DNA of 64,000 bases from Chimaeribacter californicus (GTDB lineage: Bacteria; Pseudomonadota; Gammaproteobacteria; Enterobacterales; Enterobacteriaceae), in NCBI RefSeq assembly GCF_002858675.1, contig NZ_PJZF01000001.1, forward strand, positions 558,001-622,000, written 5' to 3'. This document shows, in pieces, positions 1 to 8,502 of this stretch. The notes below the pieces were generated by a model that had not been told where the DNA came from, did not search any database, and saw only the letters and a program-made list of their open reading frames with translations. Each line of letters opens with the position of its first letter. Positions within the stretch are counted from its first letter, which is position 1. The position numbers were made by a program, and so were the translations under genes.

Positions 1-1520
1 TGCACGTTGTGCTCATTCAGGTGCACCACGCCAATCGCCCGCAGCGCTTTCAGCGCCGCATCATCCACCGCCGCCATGTCGTTGACCGACAGGCGTAAAC
101 GGGTGATGCAGTTATCCAGCGAGATGATGTTTTCCGCACCGCCGAGTGCCGCCAGGATCGCCGGGGTGTTATAGCCTGACTTGCTGCCGGTAGCGGCCGG
201 GGCCGCGCTGACGCTCCCGGTGCTGTCCGGCTCGCGGCCGGGGGTGTTGAGGTTGAAGCGCAGAATGGCAAAGCGGAACAGCCCGTAGTAGACGGCGAAC
301 CACACCGCCGCCACCACCGGCACCCAGTACCATTTGGTGGCGGTGCCGTGCAGGATGCCGAACACCACGAAATCGATCACATTGCCGTCGGTGTTGCCGA
401 TGGTGACATCCAGCAGCGCCATCACAGTAAAGCCCAGCCCGGTCAGCAGCGCGTGGATCAGGTAGAGCACCGGCGCCACAAACAGGAACAGGAACTCAAT
501 CGGCTCGGTAGTGCCGCCGATCACACAGGCAACCACGCCGGAGATCAGCAGCCCTTTCACTTTGTGCCGGTTAGCGGGGCGGGCGCAGTGGTACATCGCC
601 AGCGCCGCGCCCGGCAGGCCACCGAGGAAGGCCGGCATCTTACCCTGTGACAGGAAACGGGTGGCGCTGTTGGCAAAGCCGTGGGTCTCCGGGCAGGAGA
701 GCTGCGCCTGGAAAATGGTCAGCGCGCCGCTCACCGGCTGGCCGCAGACGTCCAGCGTACCGCCCGCCTCGGTGAAGCGGATCAGCGCCACCAGGATGTG
801 GTGCAGGCCAAACGGCAGCAACAGGCGCTCGCCGCTGCCGAAAATCATCGGCCCGAAAATCCCGGCACCGCTGATCATCCGCCCCAGCGCGCTGATCCCG
901 GCGGCAAACCACGGCCAGACCAGCGGCACCAGCAACCCGGCGATGCCGAGCACTACGGTGGTGATAATCGGCACAAAGCGCGTGCCGCCGAAAAACGCCA
1001 GCGCATCCGGCAGGCGGATGGTGTGGAAACGCGCGTGCAGCAGGTACACCAGCACGCCGACAATCACCGCACCGAGGATCCCGGTGTCAATGGAGGGGAT
1101 GCCCAGGATCATCTGGATGTTATTGGCCTTCAGCACCAGCGGGTCATTGGTCGGCAGCACGCCATTGGCGGTGAGGTAGAAGTTGGTGGCGAGGTTTAGC
1201 ACCGCAAAGCCGACAAAACCGGAGAACGCCGCCACGCCTTTGTTGTCCCGCGCCATACCGAGCGGAATGGCGATGGCAAACATCACCGGCAGGAAGCTGA
1301 AGGCAAAGGAGCCGACTTTGCTCATCCAGGTGAACAGCAATTGAAACAGCGGGTGGCCCAGCGCCGGTAACAGGGTGATGACATCACGGCTGCTGAGTGA
1401 ACTGCCGATGCCGAGCAGGATGCCGCAAAAAGAGAGCAGGGCGACCGGCAGCATAAAGGTTTTGCCGAGGCTCTGGAAAAACTCCCAGAGGGTAATGTTG
1501 GGGCGGGTGGGCACAGACAT
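1..1520 (-). CDS. malX: MalX, PTS maltose/glucose-type EIICB permease (3' end outside the window)
   Basis: This is a membrane sugar permease of the PTS glucose/maltose family. It imports a sugar while phosphorylating it. About 506 codons are visible and the family is near 530, so only the last part of the EIIB domain is missing. The first ~400 residues are a hydrophobic EIIC domain. The C-terminal part holds an EIIB domain with the phosphorylated cysteine in the motif LDNCITRLR (Cys471). ATG at 1520 follows the ribosome site AGGAGCATTT. The gene is divergent from malI and a MalI-type operator lies between them. That pairing, more than the domain itself, supports malX over ptsG. In E. coli malX is followed by malY; that part is not visible here. 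Confidence 0.9.
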   Translation of the reverse strand, partial: MSVPTRPNITLWEFFQSLGKTFMLPVALLSFCGILLGIGSSLSSRDVITLLPALGHPLFQLLFTWMSKVGSFAFSFLPVMFAIAIPLGMARDNKGVAAFSGFVGFAVLNLATNFYLTANGVLPTNDPLVLKANNIQMILGIPSIDTGILGAVIVGVLVYLLHARFHTIRLPDALAFFGGTRFVPIITTVVLGIAGLLVPLVWPWFAAGISALGRMISGAGIFGPMIFGSGERLLLPFGLHHILVALIRFTEAGGTLDVCGQPVSGALTIFQAQLSCPETHGFANSATRFLSQGKMPAFLGGLPGAALAMYHCARPANRHKVKGLLISGVVACVIGGTTEPIEFLFLFVAPVLYLIHALLTGLGFTVMALLDVTIGNTDGNVIDFVVFGILHGTATKWYWVPVVAAVWFAVYYGLFRFAILRFNLNTPGREPDSTGSVSAAPAATGSKSGYNTPAILAALGGAENIISLDNCITRLRLSVNDMAAVDDAALKALRAIGVVHLNEHNV

Positions 1521-1593
1521 AAATGCTCCTTGCAAACGTCAGGTAAAGGATGAGTAAACTGGGTAAAATGTGAGGGTAAATCAGGTAAAATAA

Positions 1594-1609
1594 GATAAAA
1601 CGTTTTACC
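1594..1609. promoter_or_regulatory. MalI operator between malX and malI
   Basis: GATAAAACGTTTTACC is a 16-bp near-perfect palindrome. It matches the remembered E. coli MalI operator (GATAAAACGTTTTATC) at all but one position. It lies upstream of malX, where MalI would block transcription. A run of GGTAAA-type half sites precedes it (1561-1590). Confidence 0.85.
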
Positions 1610-1668
1610 TGAGCGGTCTGAGCGGCGGATCACAGTTGCTCATCGTCGCTTTGCTGATGCCGGATCGG

Positions 1669-1683
1669 CCCGGTAAAACCGGG
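1669..1683. promoter_or_regulatory. Inverted repeat upstream of malI
   Basis: CCCGGT-AAA-ACCGGG is a perfect 6-bp-arm inverted repeat 64 bp upstream of the malI start. Its position suggests a second regulatory site acting on malI itself. It does not match the MalI operator consensus, so its binding protein is unknown. Confidence 0.35.
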
Positions 1684-1747
1684 TCAGTCAGGGTACAATG
1701 CCCGCTTTCGTTTTGATTTTTCATGAGTTGCTGACAGGTGAGGGCCT

Positions 1748-2779
1748 ATGACGGCAAAGAAGATCACCATTAATGACGTGGCTGACCACGCCGGGGTTTC
1801 TGTCACCACTGTGTCGCTGGTGGTCAGTGGCAAGGGGCGCATTTCGCCGCAGACCTCGGCCCGGGTGCAGCAGGCGATTCAGGTATTAGGTTATGTGCCG
1901 AACCGGCAGGCGGTAACGCTGCGCGGCGGCCGCTCCGGCGTGATTGGGCTGATTGTGCGGGACGTCTGTGACCCGTTTTATGCCGAGGTTACGGCCGGGC
2001 TGAGCGAGGTGCTGGAGGCGCAGGCGCGGGTGCTGTTCCTGACCCAGAGCGGCCGCGAGGGGCTGGGCAGCTTGCGGGCGGCAGAGAGCCTGCTGAAACA
2101 GGGCGTGGACGGCATTGTGCTGGCCGGGAACCTGCTGCATGGGCCGGACGTGCGGCAACGCGCGGCGGCGGCCGGGGTGCCGCTGGTGTGTGCGGCGCGG
2201 GCCAATGCGCTGGAGGGGATGGATCTGGTGCGGCCGGATAACCAGCTGGCGGCCCGGCTGGCGACCGGGCACCTGGTCACCGAAGGGCATAAGCAGATCG
2301 CCTATGTCGGTGGGGCCGGAAGTTCCCTGACGCGCGCCGAGCGGCTGGGGGGCTTCTGCGCCACCCTGTTGCAGTACGGGTTGCCGTTCCGCCCGGAGTG
2401 GGTAGTGGAGAGTGAAGCGTACCGGCACGGCATGGCCGCGAAGGTCGAGGCGCTGTTACGCCGCTACCCGCAAATTACCGCGCTGGTCTGCCATGACGCG
2501 GCAGTGACCCTCGGGGCCTATTTCGGCGTGCTGAATGCCGGGCGCAGCGTGGGCGGGCAGGCGCTGGAGGGGCTTTATTCGCCGCAGGTGGCGCTGGCCG
2601 GGTTTGGCGAGGGCGCGGATGACGCGCTGGCGGAACTGCCGCTGACGCGTGTCTCCGCCGCCGGGCGGGAGGTGGGGCGCAGCGCGGCGCAACGGCTGCT
2701 CCAGCGGATTGAAGACCCGGAGGCCATGCCGCAGCAGTGGGTGGTCGCCCCGGAACTGATCGCCCATGCGCCGGGGTAA
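1748..2779 (+). CDS. malI: MalI, LacI-family repressor of malX
   Basis: This is a 343-residue LacI-family DNA-binding repressor. The N-terminal helix-turn-helix (residues about 6-26, INDVADHAGVSVTTVSLVVS) and the hinge (SGKGRIS, NRQA) closely resemble E. coli MalI. So does the effector-binding part, with RGGRSGVIGLIVRD and LTRAERLGGFCATLL. ATG at 1748 follows GAGGG at a usable distance. It is transcribed away from malX, which it is expected to repress. The inducer is not known from the sequence. Length and domain layout are normal for the family. Confidence 0.92.
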   Translation: MTAKKITINDVADHAGVSVTTVSLVVSGKGRISPQTSARVQQAIQVLGYVPNRQAVTLRGGRSGVIGLIVRDVCDPFYAEVTAGLSEVLEAQARVLFLTQSGREGLGSLRAAESLLKQGVDGIVLAGNLLHGPDVRQRAAAAGVPLVCAARANALEGMDLVRPDNQLAARLATGHLVTEGHKQIAYVGGAGSSLTRAERLGGFCATLLQYGLPFRPEWVVESEAYRHGMAAKVEALLRRYPQITALVCHDAAVTLGAYFGVLNAGRSVGGQALEGLYSPQVALAGFGEGADDALAELPLTRVSAAGREVGRSAAQRLLQRIEDPEAMPQQWVVAPELIAHAPG

Positions 2780-2800
2780 TCTGAGAAAACGGCAGGCATA

Positions 2801-2824
2801 AAAAAACCGGCCCGGGGGCCGGTT
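2801..2824 (-). terminator. Intrinsic terminator of ydgA
   Basis: AACCGGCC-CCCG-GGCCGGTT hairpin. On the minus strand it is followed by a run of six T. It lies between the converging malI and ydgA genes. Confidence 0.85.
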
Positions 2825-2843
2825 GGTCAGCAAGGGTGTTCGC

Positions 2844-4412
2844 TTATTGTGCCGGAGCCGGAGCCGGAGCTGGAGCCGGGACAGGGGCCAACGGTGCCGG
2901 CGGCACGGCCGGGGCAGCTTCTGGCGCCGGGGCCGCGTCAGCCGGGCCGGCAAAGATGCCGAACAGGCCGGCAAACTGTTGCAGGCTCATCTTCTGGCCG
3001 TTCAGGTCAACGATGTTGTCAGCAAAGTGGAAACGGGTGGTGATGGTGTCATCTTTGACCGTGGTCAGTTTGAACATCTGCCCCATCGCCGCCAGGCCCT
3101 GCACCTGCTGTTTCGCCAGTTTCCCGGCATCTTCTTCACTGTAGCCCTGCATTTTACCGATCTGGGTCGCCATCTGGGTCGCCATCGGCATCGGGATGGT
3201 CAGGGTGGCATCCAGGTTACGCACCAGCTGGGCGATCAGCTGGTCCTGCGTCTGGGCGGCAGGCTGGCCCGCCACCGGGGCGCTGAAGTTCAGGTTCAGG
3301 GTAAAGGTGCTTTCGCCTGCGCTGTTTTTCCAGCTCAGCGGGCTGATGCTGATGCTCGGGCTGCCTTTCAGCAGCAACGGCAGGTTCTGGCTGAACAGGG
3401 CGGCCGCCTGGGCCTGGTAGACTGCCGGGTCAAGCTGCTCGCCCTGCTGCACCAGTTGCATCGCCTGCTGGTTGTAGGTGTCAGAGAACTGCTTGAGTGC
3501 CGCGCTGTCCAGTTTGTCCAGTTTGACCGTCAGCTTGCCGGCACCGAGGTCGGCGCCCTGTACCTTCAGCGCGCCGAGGCTGTAGTCCAGCTGGCCGCTG
3601 ATGGTGTTGTTCTGCTCACCGAAGTTGCTGTTGAGGCGGATATCATCCAGCGTGGCGGCATCTTTGCCTTCCACATTGACGATCACTTGTTTGGCGGTCA
3701 GGTGCTGTTCGCCCAGGCCAATCTGCACGCTGCCTTTCCGGGTGTCGCCGCTGGCGTTCACGCCGGAGAGGGTGATTTTCTCCAGCTGGCCGAACTGGTT
3801 GCGCGAGGTCAGGGCGATGCTGTCGCTGCTGGCGTCGGCTTTCATATGGTCACCGTCGCGCGAGACATCGGCATTGATCGTGGCGCCGGAGAATTGCAGG
3901 CGGGTGGCATTATTCTGGTAGTCGATCGGTACCAGGGTAATGGCGGATTCGGTGTCACCGCTGTAGGCGATGCGCGTCTCGGCGGTGGCCGGGGAGAGAC
4001 CTTTGGTCATCTCAAACAGCCCCTTGACGGTGGCGGTGTTGGCCAGCTCGCTGTGTACAGAGGCCATGGCGGGGATCAGGTTGAATTTCTTCAGCTGCGC
4101 CAGCGGGAACGGGCCGTGGTCGATGGTCTCATTGAAGGCCACTTCCTCGCCCGGCTTCAGGGCTTTCTCCCCCTGTGCGGCCGGGTCAGGTTGCAGCACA
4201 AAGCGCGCGCGGCTGCTGAACAGGTGGCGCTGGTAATCCTGATACACCAAGCGGACACCGGCCTGCGGGAACTGCGAGGCGATCTGGCCGTTCGCCTGCG
4301 CCACAATCTCATCAATGCGCTGTTCAAACTGTTTGCCGGTGTACCAGGCGGCCCCGGTCCAGGCTGCGCCCAGCACCACAATCACGCCCACGGCAACTAA
4401 CGATTTTTTCAT
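2844..4412 (-). CDS. ydgA: YdgA, DUF945 family periplasmic/membrane-anchored protein
   Basis: This 522-residue protein starts MKKSLVAVGVIVVLG and has one N-terminal membrane or uncleaved signal segment (about 5-21). The rest is a large soluble part expected in the periplasm. It aligns along its length with E. coli YdgA, sharing DHGPFPLAQLKK, APLSWKNSAGES-like and LNGQKMSLQQF stretches. The C-terminus is a low-complexity Ala/Pro tail of about 35 residues, longer than in E. coli. I chose ATG at 4412 over the upstream in-frame ATG at 4463: it follows GGATGAG, and the E. coli protein begins at this Met. Molecular function is not established. The neighbours manA and malX/malI are as in E. coli. 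Confidence 0.9.
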   Translation of the reverse strand: MKKSLVAVGVIVVLGAAWTGAAWYTGKQFEQRIDEIVAQANGQIASQFPQAGVRLVYQDYQRHLFSSRARFVLQPDPAAQGEKALKPGEEVAFNETIDHGPFPLAQLKKFNLIPAMASVHSELANTATVKGLFEMTKGLSPATAETRIAYSGDTESAITLVPIDYQNNATRLQFSGATINADVSRDGDHMKADASSDSIALTSRNQFGQLEKITLSGVNASGDTRKGSVQIGLGEQHLTAKQVIVNVEGKDAATLDDIRLNSNFGEQNNTISGQLDYSLGALKVQGADLGAGKLTVKLDKLDSAALKQFSDTYNQQAMQLVQQGEQLDPAVYQAQAAALFSQNLPLLLKGSPSISISPLSWKNSAGESTFTLNLNFSAPVAGQPAAQTQDQLIAQLVRNLDATLTIPMPMATQMATQIGKMQGYSEEDAGKLAKQQVQGLAAMGQMFKLTTVKDDTITTRFHFADNIVDLNGQKMSLQQFAGLFGIFAGPADAAPAPEAAPAVPPAPLAPVPAPAPAPAPAQ

Positions 4413-4474
4413 AATCCGCTCATCCTTTTTTGGGCACGGAAAAGGTCCGTGCAAAATGTCCACGCGCTGCCGGC

Positions 4475-4500
4475 AAAAAAAAACGCCCGCAGGCGTTTTT
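4475..4500 (-). terminator. Terminator downstream of manA
   Basis: AAAACGCC-CGCA-GGCGTTTT type hairpin with an A-run on the left and a T-run on the right. It could stop transcription in both directions. It separates manA from ydgA. Confidence 0.85.
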
Positions 4501-4554
4501 CGTTAACTGGCCGGCCCCAGTTTAGCAAGAAACGGGGCGCGGTGCCGGGGGGAA

Positions 4555-5733
4555 TCAACCCAGCTGGTTGAATACCCGTGCAATACGGCCGATGCCGCTC
4601 ACGGTAACCGGGGATTCAAACGCGCCGATAAAGCAGGATTCACCCGGCTTCAGCACCACCTGTTCACCGTTTTTCTCCAGCACGGTTTCCCCTTCCACGC
4701 AGAACACGATCGCCGCGCTCTGTTGGGCCAGCGTTTGCGGGCTGGCAGAGAGGTCATGCAGCGAGAAGGCGAAATCCTCAACCGGGATCGGGAAGTTCAG
4801 CTCACTGCCGCGCTGCTGGGGCTGGGTCAGCAGGGTGGCGGCCGGTTTCGGCTCAAACTTCAGGTTCGCCATCAGTTCCGGGATGTCGATATATTTCGGC
4901 GTCAGCCCGGCGCGCAGCACGTTGTCAGAGTTGGCCATCACTTCCAGCGCCACGCCGTTCAGGTAGGCGTGCGGGGTTTCGGCATACAGGAACATCCCTT
5001 CGCCCGGCTGGAGGGTGATGACATTCAGCAGCAGCGGGGAGAACAGGCCGCTGTCGTCCGGGTAGAAGGTGGCGATGCTGCGGATGGCGTCCCAGGTCTC
5101 GCCCTGCTGGCTGTTCAGCGCCGCTTTCAGCACGCCCAGCGCCAGGGATTTGGTTTCGCCTTCCATGCTCAACAGACCGGCGAACAGCGTTGCCAGGTGG
5201 CCGGCGTCCGGGTGTTGCAGGAACGCGGCGATGTCCGGGTGCGCACCGGCCACCGGTTGCAGCAGGGAGATGATGTCACTCAGCTCGCGGAAGCCGTTCA
5301 GCGCCTGGAACGGCGTCAGGGCAAACACCAGCTCCGGCTTGTGGTTCGGGTCTTTGTAGTTGCGCTCGGCGGCATCCAGCGGGATCCCGGCCTCGTTCTC
5401 TTTGGCGAAACCGACTTCCGCCGCGGCTTTGCTCGGGTGTACCTGGATCGAGAGCGGCTGGTCAGCGCACAGCACCTTGAACAGGAACGGCAGTTCGCCG
5501 AAGCGATCGGCCACCGCACGGCCCAGCCAGGTGGCCGGGTCATCACCGATCACGTCGCGCAGCGCACGGCGGTTGCCCTGCGCATCTGTTACCTGGGAGC
5601 TGCTTTTCGGGTGCGCGCCCATCCAGAGTTCGGCCATCGGCTTGCCCTGCGGGTTGGCAATACCATACAGGCGGGTCAGCGCGTCCGGGCTGCCCCAGGC
5701 ATAGTTCTGAACCGCATTGTGCATCTTTTGCAT
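4555..5733 (-). CDS. manA: ManA, mannose-6-phosphate isomerase
   Basis: This is a cytoplasmic zinc enzyme that interconverts mannose-6-phosphate and fructose-6-phosphate. It feeds mannose into glycolysis and supplies GDP-mannose precursors. The 392-residue length matches E. coli (391). Type I PMI signatures are present: YAWGS near the N-terminus, IQVHPSK (zinc-ligand region), AERNYKDPNHKPE, ETPHAYLNGVALEVMANSDNV and the active-site segment LRAGLTPKY. ATG at 5733 begins MQKMHNAVQNYAWGS, equivalent to the E. coli start. The gene is divergent from fumC and followed by its own terminator. Confidence 0.95.
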   Translation of the reverse strand: MQKMHNAVQNYAWGSPDALTRLYGIANPQGKPMAELWMGAHPKSSSQVTDAQGNRRALRDVIGDDPATWLGRAVADRFGELPFLFKVLCADQPLSIQVHPSKAAAEVGFAKENEAGIPLDAAERNYKDPNHKPELVFALTPFQALNGFRELSDIISLLQPVAGAHPDIAAFLQHPDAGHLATLFAGLLSMEGETKSLALGVLKAALNSQQGETWDAIRSIATFYPDDSGLFSPLLLNVITLQPGEGMFLYAETPHAYLNGVALEVMANSDNVLRAGLTPKYIDIPELMANLKFEPKPAATLLTQPQQRGSELNFPIPVEDFAFSLHDLSASPQTLAQQSAAIVFCVEGETVLEKNGEQVVLKPGESCFIGAFESPVTVSGIGRIARVFNQLG

Positions 5734-5777
5734 GTGGCTATCCTGCTCATGAAGAAAATAGGGGGATTTTGAAAATT

Positions 5778-5792
5778 CTGTTTAGTAAACAG
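5778..5792. promoter_or_regulatory. 15-bp palindrome in the manA/fumC intergenic region
   Basis: CTGTTTA-G-TAAACAG is perfect over 7-bp arms and lies 45 bp upstream of manA. It is suitably placed to be an operator for manA or fumC. I do not recognise the regulator. Confidence 0.4.
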
Positions 5793-5949
5793 TGAGTACA
5801 GGTGATTATCAATAAGGAAAATCTAATAAATGAAACTGTGTCGCATAATGCGCCGCTTTTCTGTGTCACTATAGTGGGCTGTGCCGCGGGCACACATGGG
5901 AGCGTCCGCGGCACACTCATTTATGTGCTATGTATCTAAGGAGAAAGTA

Positions 5950-7347
5950 ATGGCAGCCACTCGCATTGAAAAAGACTCAATGGGGCCGATTGAAGTTCCT
6001 GCAGAACAGTTGTGGGGCGCGCAAACCCAGCGTTCATTAGAGCATTTCCGCATTTCTTCGGAAAAAATGCCCACCGCGCTGATCCACGCCCTGGCGCAGA
6101 CCAAACGCGCCGCCGCCAGCGTTAACATGGATTTGGGCCTGTTGCCTGCGGAGCGCGGCAACGCGATTCTGCAAGCCGCAGACGAGGTGCTGGCTGACAA
6201 GCACAGCAACGAGTTCCCGCTGTCGATCTGGCAGACCGGTTCCGGCACCCAGACCAACATGAACATGAATGAGGTGCTGGCTAACCGCGCCAGCGAGCTG
6301 CTGGGCGGCGAGCGCGGTGATGGCCGCCTGGTGCACCCGAACGATGACGTCAACAAGAGCCAGAGCTCGAATGACGTCTTCCCGACGGCAATGCACGTCG
6401 CGGCGGTGATCGCGGTGCGTGAAACCCTGCTGCCGGAGCTGAAAACCCTGCACCAGACGCTCTCTGACAAAGCTGACGCGTTCAAAGACATCGTCAAAAT
6501 CGGCCGTACCCACCTGCAGGACGCCACGCCGCTGACCCTGGGCCAGGAGATCTCCGGCTGGGTCGCGATGCTGGCGCACAACCTGAAGCATATTGAGGCC
6601 TCCATCCCGCACCTGTGCGAGCTGGCACTGGGCGGCACCGCCGTCGGCACCGGCCTGAACACCCACCCGGAATACGCTGAGCGTGTGGCGAAAGCCCTGG
6701 CCGACCTCACCGGCCAGCCGTTTGTCACCGCGCCGAACAAGTTCGAAGCGCTGGCAACCTGTGATGCGCTGGTGCACGGCCACGGCGCACTGAAAGGGCT
6801 GGCCGCCTCGCTGATGAAGATCGCCAACGATGTGCGCTGGCTCTCTTCCGGCCCGCGTTGCGGCATCGGTGAAATCTCCATCCCGGAAAATGAGCCGGGC
6901 AGTTCCATCATGCCGGGCAAGGTCAACCCGACCCAGTGCGAAGCGATGACCATGCTGTGCGCGCAGGTGCTGGGTAACGACGTGGCCGTCAACATCGGCG
7001 GCGCGTCCGGTAACTTCGAGCTGAACGTGTTCCGCCCGATGGTGATCCATAACTTCCTGCAATCCATCCGCCTGCTGGCGGACGGCATGCGCGGCTTTAA
7101 CGAGCACTGCGCGGTGGGCATAGAGCCGAACCGTGACCGCATTACCCAGCTGCTCAATGAATCGCTGATGCTGGTCACTGCCCTGAATACCCACATCGGC
7201 TATGACAAAGCCGCCGAGATCGCCAAAAAGGCGCACAAAGAGGGGCTGACGCTTAAAGCCTCGGCGCTGAAACTGGGCTACCTGACGGAAGAGCAGTTTG
7301 ACGAATGGGTGCGCCCGGAAGAGATGGTCGGCAGCATGAAGCTGTAA
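5950..7347 (+). CDS. fumC: FumC, class II fumarate hydratase
   Basis: This is an iron-independent fumarase that converts fumarate to malate in the TCA cycle. The 465 residues align along the length with E. coli FumC (467). Present are [13 protein letters not shown], the [14 protein letters not shown] substrate-binding stretch, [16 protein letters not shown] and the superfamily signature [14 protein letters not shown] at 5950 is chosen over an in-frame upstream ATG at 5881: it follows TAAGGAGAAAGTA and matches the E. coli start. No fumA gene lies next to it, unlike E. coli. The gene ends at a bidirectional terminator shared with tus. Confidence 0.96.
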   Translation: MAATRIEKDSMGPIEVPAEQLWGAQTQRSLEHFRISSEKMPTALIHALAQTKRAAASVNMDLGLLPAERGNAILQAADEVLADKHSNEFPLSIWQTGSGTQTNMNMNEVLANRASELLGGERGDGRLVHPNDDVNKSQSSNDVFPTAMHVAAVIAVRETLLPELKTLHQTLSDKADAFKDIVKIGRTHLQDATPLTLGQEISGWVAMLAHNLKHIEASIPHLCELALGGTAVGTGLNTHPEYAERVAKALADLTGQPFVTAPNKFEALATCDALVHGHGALKGLAASLMKIANDVRWLSSGPRCGIGEISIPENEPGSSIMPGKVNPTQCEAMTMLCAQVLGNDVAVNIGGASGNFELNVFRPMVIHNFLQSIRLLADGMRGFNEHCAVGIEPNRDRITQLLNESLMLVTALNTHIGYDKAAEIAKKAHKEGLTLKASALKLGYLTEEQFDEWVRPEEMVGSMKL

Positions 7348-7375
7348 TGGGCTGAGCGATAAACTGTAGAAAAAC

Positions 7376-7402
7376 AAAAAGCCGGCGCTTGCCGGCTTTT
7401 TT
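7376..7402. terminator. Bidirectional terminator between fumC and tus
   Basis: GCCGGC-GCTT-GCCGGC stem with A-run before and six T after. It sits between convergent genes and can serve both. Confidence 0.9.
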
Positions 7403-7409
7403 ACGTCTG

Positions 7410-8351
7410 TCAGTTGACCAGATGGTCAGTGTAAAGATGCAGGCGCGGGATCAGCAGGTGCAGGGGCTGCGCGGCCGGGCGGTATTTGTGCTTGATGTTG
7501 GCGGCGTCATAGTCGGGCAGGGCACCGAGTTTGGGCGCTTTGACGTGCGAGCCCACGCGGCCGCACAGCACAATCAGCGGCATCGGGCAGGGGTGCTGCA
7601 CCTGTTTCTGCTGCGCCGGGTACCAGGCACGGGCGATCGGCTGCACTTTCACCGGGCGGCGGATCTTCAGCGCGGCGTTTTCCGGCAGCCGCATCACGTC
7701 ATTGATCTCACGTGTGACATGCTCGGCCCACTGCTCGCGGGTATAAGGTGCCACGGCGCGCCCGGCTTTGAGGCTGCGGTTCAGCTGCTCGACAATCTCT
7801 TCCCGCGTCACGTTTTTGATGATGTGTTTATTGGCCCAGCCAAAGCGCACGGAACCCGGCTCCAGCAGGTAAGTCACGGTGCGGTAGGCGTTCAGGGTAA
7901 TCAGCCCGCGCAGGTGGGTGTGCACAAAGTCGAAACGCTGCTCGCGCTCAAGGCCGGATTCCACCGTCACAATATGCTCCAGCTCCGCCTTCAGTTTGTT
8001 CACTTCCTCAATCAGCAACTGCACCGCCTGCTGCTCATCCGGCGTCACGGCGTAGCAGAGCACCCCCGGCAGCCTGACCGCGGCCTTGCTGCTGATATTT
8101 TCTGCATTGTCATGGATGAACAACCGGCGGAAATGCTGTAACGCCCGCTGGTGCGCCTCGTCGCCCATCAGCGGGGTCACGGCGATCTGGTCTGCCGGGT
8201 CGTTCTCTTTGCCTTTCTCAATTTCCGGCAACACAAACACCCGCGCATCCTGTAACGACAGCTTGCCCAGCAGGTGGGTAAGGTCGTCCAGCGCCAGCTC
8301 CAGCTCATGAAAACACTCATTCATGCGGCCAATCAGGTCATAGTTACTCAT
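7410..8351 (-). CDS. tus: Tus, replication terminus site-binding protein
   Basis: Tus binds Ter sites and blocks replication forks arriving from one side. The 313 residues (E. coli 309) share the diagnostic blocks SSKAAVRLPGVLCY, EHIVTVES, FGWANKHIIKN, RRPVKVQPIARAWY, KQVQHPCP and LIIPRLHLY. ATG at 8351 lies 10 bp from a Ter site, the same arrangement as TerB and tus in E. coli. There Tus represses its own gene, so autorepression is likely here. The N-terminal 60 residues are the most diverged. Confidence 0.94.
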   Translation of the reverse strand: MSNYDLIGRMNECFHELELALDDLTHLLGKLSLQDARVFVLPEIEKGKENDPADQIAVTPLMGDEAHQRALQHFRRLFIHDNAENISSKAAVRLPGVLCYAVTPDEQQAVQLLIEEVNKLKAELEHIVTVESGLEREQRFDFVHTHLRGLITLNAYRTVTYLLEPGSVRFGWANKHIIKNVTREEIVEQLNRSLKAGRAVAPYTREQWAEHVTREINDVMRLPENAALKIRRPVKVQPIARAWYPAQQKQVQHPCPMPLIVLCGRVGSHVKAPKLGALPDYDAANIKHKYRPAAQPLHLLIPRLHLYTDHLVN

Positions 8352-8361
8352 TCACCCCTCC

Positions 8362-8382
8362 AATTAGTTACAACACACTTTA
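8362..8382 (-). promoter_or_regulatory. Ter replication-fork arrest site / tus operator
   Basis: On the minus strand this 21-bp site contains GTGTGTTGTAACTAA and matches remembered E. coli TerB (GTATGTTGTAACTAA core) with few differences. It lies in the leader of tus on the same strand as the gene, exactly as TerB does. By analogy it should arrest forks moving from high to low coordinates. Confidence 0.85.
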
Positions 8383-8474
8383 TACTGCATATAAAACAAA
8401 CTGGCTACTTTAACTTCACCGTTTTATGCGCTGAGCAGGGAAAAAGGGGCGAATCAGGGGAGAACCGGGGAAGA

Positions 8475-8495
8475 TCGGGCGCGCGGCGCGCCCGA
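8475..8495 (-). terminator. GC-rich hairpin downstream of ynfM
   Basis: TCGGGCGCGC and GCGCGCCCGA arms around one central base, just after the ynfM stop. There is no clear T-run, so it may act as an RNA 3' end protector rather than a strong terminator. Confidence 0.5.
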
Positions 8496-8502
8496 TAAAG
8501 GG

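Noticed and set aside
2823-4400. Long plus-strand frame (over 500 codons) opposite ydgA
   Set aside because: It lies wholly antisense to ydgA and is a mirror of its codon pattern in GC-rich DNA. Similar long shadow frames opposite fumC, manA, dcp and bcsA were rejected for the same reason.
4413-4463. Upstream start for YdgA
   Set aside because: The added 17 residues precede the signal segment and the family start. GGATGAG lies before ATG 4412.
5881-5949. Longer N-terminus for FumC
   Set aside because: The extra 23 codons have no similarity to fumarases, and the ribosome site TAAGGAG lies before the internal ATG at 5950.
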